DNA of 64,000 nucleotides. It comes from Bicyclus anynana. Lineage: Eukaryota; Arthropoda; Insecta; Lepidoptera; Nymphalidae. The notes beneath the pieces are model-generated. The model was not told the DNA's origin. It searched no databases and saw only the letters and a program-made list of their open reading frames with translations. The first letter of the stretch is position 1. Each line of letters begins with the position of its first letter. Location of the stretch: contig NC_069093.1 of the NCBI RefSeq assembly GCF_947172395.1, positions 11,691,561 to 11,755,560 on the forward strand. Reading direction: 5' to 3'. Below, piece by piece: positions 33,098-43,207 of this stretch. A program made the position numbers and the translations under genes.

Positions 33098-33372
33098 CAG
33101 CCGATGGACGTCCACTGCTGGACATAGGCCTCTTGCATGGACTTCCAAACAAGGGTCTCGAGCCGCCATCATCCAGAGCAGCTCACTGCAACCCGCTTGA
33201 TGTCCTCGGTCCACCTATTGGACCTCGGACCCCAACGTCCATAGGCTCTTCGAACTATGTGGCCTGCCCATTGCCACTTCAGCTTCGCGACTCGCTGAGC
33301 TACTAGTATGTCAGTAACTTTGGTTTGTCTGCGGTCTCCTTATTTCTGATTTGATCCCGCAGATAAACTCCA
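33098..33372 (-). pseudogene. RTE-clade LINE 3' coding remnant
   Basis: CAGCCGATGGACGTCCACTG at the 3' side, CTTGATGTCCTCGGTCCACC and TGGCCTGCCCATTGCCACTT within, CTGCGGTCTCCTTATTTCTG at the 5' side. Frame broken by small deletions. Confidence 0.75.
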
Positions 33373-33404
33373 AGTATAATTTTTCATTCTCTTAAACATT
33401 TATT

Positions 33405-33700
33405 CAAAAATCAAAATTCATTTATTTCAAGTAGGCTCAGTTTACAAGCACTTTTGATACGTCAGTTAACTATTTGTAAAGATTCTACCACCGGTTCGGA
33501 AGGCAAATTTTGCTGAGAAGAAACCGGCAAGAAACTCAACAGTTTCTCTTTTTAAAAAAATCGTACAGTATTATAATTTACAATTGATGACAACATTACA
33601 ATTTCTTATAGTTTTACTTCTTGTGTGGAGGTGGAAGCTGATCCAATGGCCTCCAAGCACCTTTATCATTAAGGAACTCATCAATGGTGTAGTAATTATT
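33405..33700 (-). mobile_element. LINE-type 3' end (minus strand)
   Basis: AAAATTCATTTATTTCAAGT at the 3' side, CACCGGTTCGGAAGGCAAAT and GAAACCGGCAAGAAACTCAA within: a very common lepidopteran repeat that I take as a non-LTR 3' end. Clade not assigned. Confidence 0.6.
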
Positions 33701-34089
33701 TATTCACATACAATTTTAAACTTATACCAATACAAATGTAAAGTGGAAAAATAAAATTAAAAGACTCAAGCTCTTGATAGAATAATTTCTAAAGATCGTA
33801 ATCATTACATTTACTTAATTAAACAAAAAGAAGAAGAAACACCTTCAAAATTCGTGGACTCTTAATTAAGGTGTAAAATTTATGTAGCCAGCTTAACTAG
33901 TGAAGTTTAATGAGGAAATATTTTCTGTAAGAGTTTTCCAAGAATTACTCTTACATAGCCTTTCAGATTTTATTACAACATCATTACTGAAAGTTCTTTA
34001 ATGCCAGGCTTTCTTTAAGCTTGCTAAGCTTCCATTAATGTAATAAGAAAAGCTTCATCATTATAAGCCTACATTTAATGGCCTACTAT

Positions 34090-34472
34090 TTTTTTTTATT
34101 ATTGACAAGTTATCTTTATAACATTCACGTTTATTAATATTAGTAAAGATTTAGCTTAAGGTACATATAAATAAATAAATCTTTTGACTACAATCTCACC
34201 TGATGGTAAGTGATGATGCAAAGTAAGATAAAAGTGGTCTAACTTGTTAGGAGGAGGATTAATATCCACACTGTTTTTCACGGCATCGCACCGGAACGCT
34301 AAATCGCTAGGCGGTCTTTAACGGTAGGGTAGTAACTAACCATGTCCGAAGCCTCCTACCAGCCACACCTGGACTAATTAAGAAAACCTCAATTGGCCCA
34401 GATTGAAATTTAACCCAGGACCACCGTCTTGTAAATACACCGCGCCCACCATTGCGCCACTGTGGCCGTCAT
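34090..34472 (-). mobile_element. SINE family A with internal insertion
   Basis: The head end (ATTGCGCCACTGTGGCC) and body (TTTGACTACAATCTCACCTG at 34184) are clear. About 80 unrelated AT-rich bases separate the tail fragment at 34090-34120 from the body. Confidence 0.7.
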
Positions 34473-34560
34473 AATCCACTAGGTATTACCTCGCTAATTT
34501 GAGCTTAAACGCTGTTTTATTTGAATATGTTACTTGCTAAAGATAATAAACGGAACTGTA

Positions 34561-34730
34561 GCCTGGCAACTTCGTTCGCAACACTCCCGTGCATCCCGGG
34601 GCGTGTAGTGATGAATGAAAAACCCACGACTGATGCACGTCACTTCCTAGCGCGCACGATTTCACACCCGCGCAGTCTTTCCGCCCGTCGCCCGCATATA
34701 ATGGGAGTGTAATGAACGAACTTGCCAGAC
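34561..34730. mobile_element. MITE with 18-bp TIRs and TA duplication
   Basis: Left end GCCTGGCAACTTCGTTCG and right end CGAACGAACTTGCCAGAC are inverted repeats with two mismatches. TA flanks both ends (34559-34560, 34731-34732), as for Tc1/mariner-like elements. The interior includes CCACGACTGATGCACGTCAC, also found at about 13220. It overlaps no gene. Confidence 0.75.
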
Positions 34731-34841
34731 TATAGCGGCTTAACTTGTTCTGAGACACGGAGAAGAGACACCTTCAACTTGTTTTCTCGTTTACTTTAAA
34801 ATTATTTAATTTTTCGGCTCTGAGTGTCTTGTTATTATGTG

Positions 34842-34968
34842 TAGTGGCTCTGTGGGTAACTTACCCTGTATTTTGCATCCACAGCCATGGGTTCGATTCC
34901 CACAACTGGAAAATATTTGTGTGATGAGCATGGGGTTTTTCCAGTGTATGGGTGTATTTATACTTTAC
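34842..34968 (+). mobile_element. Short tRNA-derived SINE-like element
   Basis: GTGTAGTGGCTCTGTGGGTA (A-box-like), CATGGGTTCGATTCCCACAA (B-box), then TTTGTGTGATGAGCATGGGG. It does not fold convincingly as a complete tRNA, so it is called SINE rather than tRNA gene. Confidence 0.6.
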
Positions 34969-34971
34969 TAG

Positions 34972-35075
34972 CGGACGCCCTCGACTTCGTCCACCCTTAG
35001 ATCTCTTTAATCCGGTCCTATCGTAAAATCCGTTCTTAGTAGACTAACGCATAAACTAACCATTGAACTACCGAG
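34972..35075 (-). mobile_element. Helitron-like fragment directly after a SINE
   Basis: CTAGCGGACGCCCTCGACTT, CCTTAGATCTCTTTAATCCG, AATCCGTTCTTAGTAGACTA. It abuts the SINE-like unit that ends near 34968. Confidence 0.55.
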
Positions 35076-35714
35076 ATAATTTTATACCAAGATAAGTTAA
35101 ATTGATTTTTTCAATTCAATGGAAAGTAGACTGAATGTAGGAGTGTTTAACTCTCTTTACTATTGTTGAAAGCGTGAATACATACCTGTTGTTGAATACA
35201 TACCATGTTGTTGAAAATGGAACACCCGACGTCACTTCACAATGTGTGTACATCCATATTCATCAAGAAAAGCAATGTTGACTACAGGCTTTTTCATTTT
35301 CACCATGACTATACGGGTGAGGTCTATGCATTGAGAATATTTAAAATGAAAAGCCGTGCATTCTTTTTACGAATTCTTTACTCGTTATATATCAGCGTTC
35401 TGTTCAAATATTATGACGTAATGCAGATTAAAAAATGTGTAACATTTTTTTTATTTTAATTCGTTATTGTATTTTATTGAATTACGACATCACTCCATTT
35501 TAAACTCCTGCCAGTAGAATGGCGTTCAGCGTCGATTATGGGTAAAGCCAGACTCAGCTTTTCGAATGATCGTAGAAGTCCCATCTAGGAGCTGCGTAAG
35601 GTAAGAGATAAGGCATTACTCGTTTTAAGTAAGCAAGTTACTTACATAAAAGATCTGGCGATCATAATAAATAAGCAAATGAGGCAGTTCAAAAGTAGGT
35701 ACGAGTATAGATAT
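35076..35714. other. Intergenic
   Basis: An 84-codon ORF (35205-35459) is hydrophobic at its end but has no motif; nothing else seen. Confidence 0.45.
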
Positions 35715-36040
35715 TACGAATAGGAGCCACATCTCTATAACTTTAACAGCCTTTCTTTATGAGTTCTGTTTACCAACAAACAAATTTAAAAATGAGGGTA
35801 TAAATCACTAGTCATTTCACACCTAATAATAATTATAATTAACTTGTTCTTAGATTAATGAAAATTGATTAATAATTTTAGATAATTAGGTATGGTTAAT
35901 GTATTTTATATACAATCCATATATAATTTAAAATAAATAAGTTATGCATTTTCTACCTTCATTTCTAATATATTTTTTGGTAAACAGTATTCATCAAGAA
36001 AGGCTGTAGTATAGTTATAGAGACGTGGCTCCTATTCGTA
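35715..36040. mobile_element. Fold-back MITE with about 60-bp TIRs
   Basis: The left arm 35715-35774 and right arm 35979-36040 are inverted repeats over about 60 bases with a few mismatches (TACGAATAGGAGCCACATCT against its complement at the right edge). The 326-bp element has an AT-rich centre and no ORF. Confidence 0.85.
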
Positions 36041-36477
36041 TTATATATATATTCGTATAGGTAACCTATCCGTCCAAAGTCGCCTCAATAACCTTTCTTC
36101 GTCGTCACGTCGTGAAGATCGAGAAAACGCTAAGCTGTCGTGTGGACAGTGACAAATTGGGGGCTGGCTTCCAGGCGAGGTTAAATAATGATATCTCCAT
36201 ACTATTCGAGAACAAATTCGTCTTCGTCGCGTACCTTCGTTGAGAAAATCTCCTAACTTAAACACGTTTTATCTGACTAACGTTGTAAATGCGAAGATTT
36301 CTAATTTTTAATTTTCAAAATTGAATTCTTTTTCGAACGCATCGCATCAAATGTTTTCCATATGTCGCATTATAGTCTGTCGCAGATTAGGGGAAAGTGA
36401 AAAGCGCTCGGCATTGCAGCCGTCGTATAGCGAAGCCCATAGTTGCATCGTGGTCTCGTAAACCCACACGATGTTTT

Positions 36478-36699
36478 GACGTGACAACGTCTTATAAGTC
36501 GATGAAGCCGGCTACACACTCGAAAAAAGATGACGTCATGCGTCGTTCCCTCGCTCTAGGGTTGCCAACTTTTTTTACAAGAAATAAAGTACCTATATTC
36601 TGGTCTATGAAGTATATTAAAAAGTATTTTAGAAAAACGAACATTTTCTTTTGAAAAATGCAACCATTCCATCAGTATTTTCTAATGACGTTGTCACGT
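36478..36699. mobile_element. Possible MITE with 14-bp TIRs
   Basis: GACGTGACAACGTC (36478-36491) pairs with GACGTTGTCACGTT (36686-36699), 13 of 14 matching. The sequence just inside the left end (ACGTGACAACGTCTTATAA) also occurs inverted at about 25061-25078. Confidence 0.5.
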
Positions 36700-36763
36700 T
36701 CAACTATCGTCAGTACCGACTTTACAGACAACCGATTTCTTTTTTTTAATGTGGATGAATATA

Positions 36764-36912
36764 TATGGATACTCAATTACGCCAGAACGGCTGGACTGAT
36801 TTGGATGAAATTTGGCACAGAGATTTGATATTAGTCTGGAATAACACATTAATTTAATGTTTATATTTCCAAAAAGGCGAGATCTACGCGGGGTGGAACC
36901 ACGGCTAATACT
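36764..36912 (+). mobile_element. Helitron-like fragment
   Basis: ATACTCAATTACGCCAGAAC, GATTTGGATGAAATTTGGCA, then GATCTACGCGGGGTGGAACC and ACGGCTAATACT. Confidence 0.5.
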
Positions 36913-37421
36913 ACGTCTTGCCATCTATAAGCTTCTAACTATTTTTTGTCGCTATAATGAGCGTGCAGGTCACCTGACGTTAAGTGATTGACTGCACCGC
37001 CTTTAAATAACCCTCAAGTTAATATTGAAAATGTTAAGAAATATCGTAGCGGGAAATTAAGGTACGGTGCTCTAAAGTCTCCAAATGTTTACTTATGAAA
37101 ATTGTCAAGAAATGGACTTTGAATCCGAGCAAGTAGGTAATATCATAATAACATAAGTAATTTCGGGAATTCGATAACTTTATTGCTACAAAATTAAGAT
37201 GTAACCGTAAATTATATTAAAGTAGGGCTAAAGCTTCCATTGAATGAAATCTGGGCCTCTGAATTGTAGCAATACCTACAAAAAAGGGAAAAGGTCATTG
37301 TGGGTTTGGTTGGGTCAGTTTCATTACAGTAAATTTCATTCAGGATCTTCAAATATTTGAAGATTAAAATCTAGATACAACTCCAAGAATATATAATATT
37401 TTTTTGTCATTTTTACATTTG

Positions 37422-37849
37422 ATTAATATCAGGTTAATTTTCTCTTCTTCTTTTGACGAAAATTCTTTCGTAAAAAGAAGAATTCTGGTAGCTACCAGGT
37501 AATGAAAATTTCTGAGCGTCGGGACGAGATAATGTACCATGCAATTTGTTGTACATTGTGAAAATGAAAATGAAAATAAAAATGAAAAAATCTTTATTGT
37601 GGCTATTAAGTTGTATTAATTAAGCAACATCAAACATCTGGTTAGAAACAACTTTTGGTATACTCCCCTTCTCTCAACTTAAATCAATAACAAGGTTATT
37701 AAAAGTTGTTACGAACCCGCTGTTTTTTTACTATTATATTATTGCTTAATTAATAGCCAGAATTTCCTGCAAATTGCGTGGTACATTATCTCTTTACGGC
37801 TCAGAAATTTTTATTACCTAGAAGAAGAGAAAATTATCTGGATATTAAT
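37422..37849. mobile_element. Fold-back MITE with long TIRs, about 430 bp
   Basis: Arms starting ATTAATATC at 37422 and ending GATATTAAT at 37849 pair over about 100 bases with one small indel: TTTTCTCTTCTTCT, then AAATTTCTGAGC, GATAATGTACCA and GCAATTTG blocks recur inverted. The centre holds a GAAAAT-type microsatellite (about 37561-37590). Confidence 0.75.
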
Positions 37850-38362
37850 GAATTGTAAAAATGCTCCACGGATCCTGGGCTATGGCTATGTTGTTCAATA
37901 AAAATTGCTACAATGAAATAATTTTATGATGAAGTAAACGTTATGAAAATGATAAAAATGACATGTATCAAATAAAATTATTTGAATAAATCTAAATCTT
38001 GAGACTTGGGACTTTTGTTTACGTACTTTTGTTTTTATCTTGGAACGCTTGTCAAACATTACGTAAGCACGGCATTTGAATAAGTATTTTCTTTAAAAAA
38101 ACATTTAATTATTTTAGAATTTAAACTGACGACAGTTTAAATTGTATGACAGTGTATTTCTCATAATAATAAACGGCTAAAAATCACGTGAGTTTTAACA
38201 GTTAACCATTTCAGTATTTCATTCTCTTTTTCTTTGTTTTTATTTAATGGTAAACTTTTGTTATACTGTGCAGTTCTATAACATAAGGAACCATTTCAAA
38301 TCAACTAATTACACGCTATTGATACCCTTATCCATTGAATACGTTAGATCGTTTTATATAAA
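37850..38362. other. 5' flank of the lipase-like ORF
   Basis: AT-rich. No TATA box or initiator can be assigned with confidence, and no upstream coding exon that would splice to the ORF was recognised. Confidence 0.4.
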
Positions 38363-39562
38363 ATGCGATTGACGCATTTTGTAAGGTTTATTACTGTTGC
38401 TAGGATGTTGGGTGGTAACTTCATTGTGAAACAGAGCAAATTTTTACTCCTCGTAACAATCTTATACATAAAGGACCTCAGACATGTGCATGATAATCCC
38501 ATTTTTGATTTGGACCTCGATCTGATTTCGGATTTCGTGACCTTGACCGAAGATTGGATGAATTTACAAAGAAAATATGATAACACATACGCCAGAGCCA
38601 AATGTTATCTACCGCAAAACAATTGGGTTGTAAGTTTTGAAGATATTAATTTAAACTATACTCAACTTATCAAGAAATATGGAATACCTGAAGAAGACAA
38701 TGAAGAAAACGAATCGAAATACATTTTATACAGAGATTTACTTAATAACAACTTTATTTTTGAAACCGATTGGATTCTTCAGTCTATATTTAAAGTCGGA
38801 ATAGCTTATCTAGTTGTATCTAGAGGATACAATCTATGGATAAATAATATTCTTGGAATTAAGAGGATAACTAGAGGTAAACGTGTTTCTCCCATAAATT
38901 CTGTCTTTTGGAATTTTGGTCGGGATGAATTTGGTGGTTCAAATCTACATATACTAATTGGCCTTATAGTTAGTTTAAGTGATCAAGAAGAAATTTTGTA
39001 CACTAGACACTATGACGTACCTGAATGGAATATTTGCTCAGAGACTGCAAATAATATTAATAAAGTGAATATAACAGTGACGATATCTGAAATGATTTGG
39101 ATTTTACGATTGTTAAGGACTGTTCACAAACTAGTCTTCTTATTAATTAAATTTATATATTTTTTGTTATCTTTTTACCAAAGGGTGTGTAACGTATCTA
39201 ATGTTGGCCCGGAATTCTTATATGTTGGAGTTGGATGCATAGAGTACAAATCTGGCAAATCCTTTAATAACATTCGTTTTGAGGTTGAAAATAAGCTTGA
39301 TATTATTAAACGGCAAAAATCAACATGGATAGATAATATTTTTTACAAAATAGCTCTTTATACTTTTACAATTTCATTTATTTTTGTATCTTGCGTTAAA
39401 TTCTTATCCACGAAATTATTTTACACAATTACGTATTATTATATGGTTTGTTGGCGAAAATTCAATATTTTTTACAAATCACAGAACAAACACGTTAAAA
39501 CAACTTTAAACACCAAGTTTTCAAGTTTATTTCATAGTTTTAATAAAAACGTTTTGTCTTGA
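38363..39562 (+). CDS. Divergent acid-lipase-like protein, probable pseudoenzyme, single exon
   Basis: An uninterrupted 399-residue ORF, about the usual length of insect acid lipases (lipase 3 / lysosomal acid lipase family, alpha/beta hydrolases). A hydrophobic stretch at residues 25-36 (KFLLLVTILYI) looks like a signal peptide; Met15 is an alternative start. Family-like blocks occur in the right order: NLNYTQLIKKYGIPEED (96-112, the usual N-terminal 'x-ELIxKYGYP' region), GIAYLVVSRGYNLWINN (146-162, cf. 'LAYLLADxGYDVWLGN'), FWNFGRDEFGGSNL (182-195, cf. 'FWDFSWHEIGxYDL'), QEEILY (208-213), and YKSGKSFNNIRFEVENK (295-311, cf. 'SGKFRQYDYG'). Where active enzymes carry GHSQG this has RHYDV (215-219), so the nucleophile serine is a tyrosine, and I see no convincing Asp or His at the later triad positions. 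Residues 243-272 and 328-361 are strongly hydrophobic. A candidate AATAAA lies near 39726. The assignment is inference by eye; an unrelated orphan membrane protein remains possible. Confidence 0.6.
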   Translation: MRLTHFVRFITVARMLGGNFIVKQSKFLLLVTILYIKDLRHVHDNPIFDLDLDLISDFVTLTEDWMNLQRKYDNTYARAKCYLPQNNWVVSFEDINLNYTQLIKKYGIPEEDNEENESKYILYRDLLNNNFIFETDWILQSIFKVGIAYLVVSRGYNLWINNILGIKRITRGKRVSPINSVFWNFGRDEFGGSNLHILIGLIVSLSDQEEILYTRHYDVPEWNICSETANNINKVNITVTISEMIWILRLLRTVHKLVFLLIKFIYFLLSFYQRVCNVSNVGPEFLYVGVGCIEYKSGKSFNNIRFEVENKLDIIKRQKSTWIDNIFYKIALYTFTISFIFVSCVKFLSTKLFYTITYYYMVCWRKFNIFYKSQNKHVKTTLNTKFSSLFHSFNKNVLS

Positions 39563-39959
39563 CGTTCAACTTTTTTGTACTAGGTACCTATAATATTTAT
39601 AAGTATTTTTAGTACTAAGTTGAAAAGCTGGTCTTTACTTAATTATTAGATAAATATACTTAATTAAGAAATACAACTTATTCAAATGTAACTAGTTACC
39701 TTTTTTCAAGTTGTTATTATTTATGAAAATAAATTATAATAAAGCATGATAAATAACTTGTTTTAGTCTTCCCCGATTCATTGAATGTAGTAAATTAAAC
39801 ACATAAATACATAATTATTATGCAAAAATTTTGCTAATTGATTTTTCACGACGGGTATCGAAACCACACGAAACTATATGATTTTGCTCTGTGTGGGCTA
39901 GATCCTGTAATCACCCATATTTCTCAAGCAATCGCGATTTATACACTATATGTACAATA
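39563..39959. other. 3' flank of the lipase-like ORF
   Basis: AAAATAAATT at about 39725-39734 is a candidate polyadenylation signal some 165 bases after the stop. No other feature. Confidence 0.4.
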
Positions 39960-40105
39960 CTAGAAATGCTGGGGAAAACATAAAAAAGACTTAGAATAAA
40001 TAGCCTTAAATCCTGTTACCTCTAAAGTTACCACGATCCAAACTGCATAGTATCCTACCCTATACTTACTTATGTTAGGAACATGGTCTGACAAATTTTG
40101 CAGCA
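39960..40105. repeat. Single arm related to the 24570 fold-back element
   Basis: Blocks CTAAAGTTACCACGATCCAA and TACTTACTTATG, then GTCTGACAAA, parallel the right arm of the 24570 element (CTAAAGTCACCACGGTCCAA). No opposite arm was found nearby. It directly precedes an RTE fragment. Confidence 0.6.
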
Positions 40106-40194
40106 TTTATAAAATGAGGAACAGCTGGCTTTCAATCTGCTATTTATCCAGGTATACCAGTAATGGTTCTCTCCAATCCCCGTCTATGTTAACG

Positions 40195-40497
40195 CGCTTT
40201 AACCGACTATATCCTAACTTAAAAAAACTCCGCGACATCTTTACGTCCAAAATTCCTCAGTGCCTTGAGACGAAAGTCATTGAAGAGAGCGTGTTGCCAG
40301 TGATGACCTACGGATCTGAGACTTGGTCCTAACTATGGGCCTTGGCTCAAAGTCACTCAGCGGCCGTTGGAGCGAGTTATGGTTGGTCGACCCTCCACTG
40401 TGTCATCAAGGGAGTTGCAGGGAGCTGCTGGATGCTGACGGCTCGAAACCATTGTGTCTAGAAGTCCATTCAAGAGGCGTATGTCAAGCACAGGTAC
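40195..40497 (+). pseudogene. RTE-clade LINE, end of RT domain plus tail
   Basis: An open frame reads LKKLRDIFTSKIPQCLETKV and ESVLPVMTYGSETWS (to 40330), the typical last block of the RTE reverse transcriptase domain. After a stop and an internal deletion it resumes with the CAGGGAGCTGCTGGATGCTG tail region. Confidence 0.8.
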
Positions 40498-40596
40498 AAC
40501 TTAATATCTTTAAACGTTTGAGGCTGCGTAGGGCACTCCAAAAAATTAGAAATACAAACGAGTGCATAATACGTATACCTATTTACTTTATAATAA

Positions 40597-40745
40597 TACT
40601 ATACAAATCATGTCCACGTGGAATGGTGGCGAGAATACTGGCTGCATTTTCGCGTTGGACAGCCAGGCTTATCCTTTGCGTGAAAAATGAGCCAGTCCTT
40701 CTGTCACTAGACGAGGCAACTAGCCACGGTGGAATAGGTAATCTG
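40597..40745 (-). mobile_element. LINE 3' end fragment, third copy
   Basis: CTATACAAATCATGTCCACG, then GGAATGGTGGCGAGAATACT, matching 4522-4560 with about 10 percent differences. Truncated on both sides. Confidence 0.75.
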
Positions 40746-40774
40746 GAGAAAAATTAACGACCATTTCATCGTCA

Positions 40775-41135
40775 TCATCATCATCATATCAGCCGATGGA
40801 CGTCCACTGCAGGACATAGTCCTTTGTAGGGACTTCCAAATCCAAACATCACGATACTGAGCCACCAGCATCCAGCGAATCCCTGCGATTCGCTTGATGT
40901 CGTCAGTCCACCTGGTGGGTAGTCGACCAACACTGTGCTTACTAGTGCGGGATCGCCATTCCAGCATTTTAGGAGCCCAACGTCCATCGACTCTTCGAAC
41001 TATGTGCCCCGCTCATTGCCACTTCAGCTTCGCAACTCGTTGAGCTATGTCGGTGACTTTGGTTCTTCTACGGATCTCCTCATTTCTGATTCGATTGCGC
41101 AGATACTCCTAACATAGCTCGTTCCATCGCCCCTG
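40775..41135 (-). pseudogene. RTE-clade LINE C-terminal remnant, minus strand
   Basis: Minus-strand frame pieces include MLEWRSRTSKHSVGRLPTRW and TDDIKRIAGIRW (about 40870-40967), preceded by KLKWQ-type sequence. The 3' CATCATCATCATCA run at 40770-40785 is the complement of the GATGAT tail. It lies head-to-head with the LINE fragment at 40597. Confidence 0.8.
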
Positions 41136-41769
41136 GTGTGACTCTAACCTTTCTTTTACTTACCACCATTTAGTATCTATATGTTCTTTGATATCGAGAA
41201 TGAAAGTAGGCGTAGGTAAGTATTCGCTGATAAAGGCACTACGTAGACGCGCGGTGCATTACTTGAATTTTCGATCTCATTGTCAGAACTTTACGATTAA
41301 GATAATGGAAATCCTAAACAATAGCGGCGACCTTACCAAAGACAATGGGCGAGGTGAATTGTATTCTTTACATAGCAACCACTCGAGTGATTAAATCACC
41401 AATAAAATATTTGAATTATTACTAATTATATATTTTCTAAATGCCCGTTACTGTTATATAGCGCAACAAATGTAGGTACATACGTAAGACGTTTTTTCTT
41501 AATAATTGGAATAACATCATTTTGAAACCCAGCTGTATACCCCAGCTGTATACCCCCAGCTGAATAATGTTTTGTTTATATATCGAGCTGTGAAAATCTA
41601 GTAGTAGCAGTTATAAGGAAAAGTAGTTAGAAGGAATTTTACTGATAGTATCTTCGGAGAAAAAAAGTTCATTAGGTATTCTATGACTCGACCCTAGATT
41701 GGAACCCAAAATCTCGTGAGCTAAAGCAACATATTATGATTTTCACTGGACCAACGAGGCAGTTGCAAT
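41136..41769. other. Intergenic
   Basis: Only a tiny tandem CAGCTGTATACCCC repeat (about 41529-41562) is visible. Confidence 0.45.
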
Positions 41770-42066
41770 TCTGTTCATCATCATCATTAACAACCCATGT
41801 TTGGCTCACTGCTGAGCACGAGTCTCCTCTCAGAATGAGAGGGGTTAGGCTAATAGTCCACTACGCTGGCCTAATGCAGATTGGCAGACTTCACACACTT
41901 AGAAAATTAACAAAATGCACAGGTAGGCAGAGGTTTGAGACACGTGATATTTAATTTCTTAAAATGCACAGAACTGAAAAGTTGGAGTTGTATGCCTTCG
42001 ACCAGATTCGGACCTACGCCCTCGGAGTCGAAGGCAGGGGTCATATCCACTGGGCTGGGATGGCTC
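41770..42066 (-). mobile_element. SINE family B, minus strand
   Basis: Starts with a CATCATCATTAACAACCCAT tail complement, includes TTAATTTCTTAAAATGCACA and ends near CATATCCACTGGGCTGGGAT, the complement of the tRNA-like head. Confidence 0.85.
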
Positions 42067-42112
42067 TTGGAATTTTTTAAATAATTATATAAGTCTGATT
42101 AAAATTAAAATA

Positions 42113-42436
42113 TTAAAATGTTTTATTCATAGCATAACGACCATCCCTTACACTGTTATAAGCAACCCTAAGGGTAGTGATAGTTGTAACAAATGATATT
42201 TTTTGTTTGGCCGTTTTTCTCAAAATATGTAATATCACCCTGAGTTTAATTTTATTTTGAGAAGCTAACCACCAATCTATCACATATACTAGTGAGAATA
42301 TAATTTGTATATTCAAAGAGTCGTGAGATATCACGAGAAAATTACCAGCTTCATCCCTAGTCTCCCCTACCTTAGAGTAAGTTACTCTAAGCATACCTAG
42401 AGGAAGATGCTTTTTACCTGAGTAAATTAAATTCAA
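42113..42436 (-). other. Possible orphan coding exon or exon remnant (107 codons)
   Basis: A minus-strand ORF with varied amino-acid content and no obvious repeat origin. On the minus strand an AG precedes GTAAAAAGC near 42413, so it could be an exon. One hydrophobic segment (IIFSLVYVIDWWLA) is present. A chemoreceptor fragment crossed my mind, but no diagnostic motif supports it. Function unknown. Confidence 0.2.
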
Positions 42437-42921
42437 TCTACTTGGGCGAGATATAACTATCTATATAATATTCTATTCTAATTTAAACGTGCTAAAAGGA
42501 AAGACCATCAACCATGATTGCACCTCTAACTTAAAATTTATCGCCAATTAAGGTAGGTACTTATGTTTATTGTTTGCACATCACTAAAATGGCTGAGATG
42601 AGCCGATATTTAATACCCTAAATACCTAGTTAGGTAGGTATATTATTGTTACATTAAAAAGTTCTATGTAGGTAATTAGTTACGAAGTAATAGAAAGACG
42701 TTATACGGTTCATAATTCATCCTAACTTAAGTAGGTACAGAAATACTTAGGAGGTAGAACCTCCTATGTTGTTCTGTGGTTTAGATAAAATCACGGCATT
42801 GCAATTTTTACCAAAGAATTATTTTCCTCTTTATAATTTTTATAATATTATTTTATGAACTCTAAAATCTTTCTCTATCAACCCCCCAAATTTATTAAAA
42901 TAAAAAATAATAATGAACACC

Positions 42922-43199
42922 CATAGGCGTATATAGCGGGGGGCCGGGTGGGCCGTGCCCACCCTAGAATTCTGGGCTACCGATTTAAAATTATGTGATG
43001 GACGTCAAAATACAAAATACCTATACAAAAAAAATCAATATAATCAATAGACCCGTTTCCGAGGCCAGTGTCCACAAACATTGTAAACGAAATATCTATA
43101 TTGAGTGTTGACCTAATAACTAATCTGTGGTGTTGACTCTCCTCAGCGGCATGTCAGGGGCCAGGCCCATCCTAGGAAATAATCGTAGATACGCCAATG
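42922..43199. mobile_element. hAT-type MITE, 278 bp
   Basis: Ends CATAGGCGTATATAG and GTAGATACGCCAATG are imperfect inverted repeats; subterminal GGGCC/CCCACC-rich blocks also pair. Flanks TGAACACC (42914-42921) and TGAACACT (43200-43207) match at 7 of 8 positions, consistent with an ageing 8-bp target duplication. No ORF. Confidence 0.75.
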
Positions 43200-43207
43200 T
43201 GAACACT

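Noticed and set aside
34842..34930. Possible tRNA gene with GGGTTCGATTCCC B-box
   Set aside because: No clean cloverleaf or acceptor stem, and it continues into a SINE-like body.
38363..39562. Endogenous viral envelope-type gene
   Set aside because: Considered because of the membrane segments and lack of introns, but the ordered lipase-like blocks fit better and no viral neighbours are present.
40323..40757. 144-codon plus ORF
   Set aside because: Chance fusion of an RTE tail with the LINE 3' end fragment; no independent protein.
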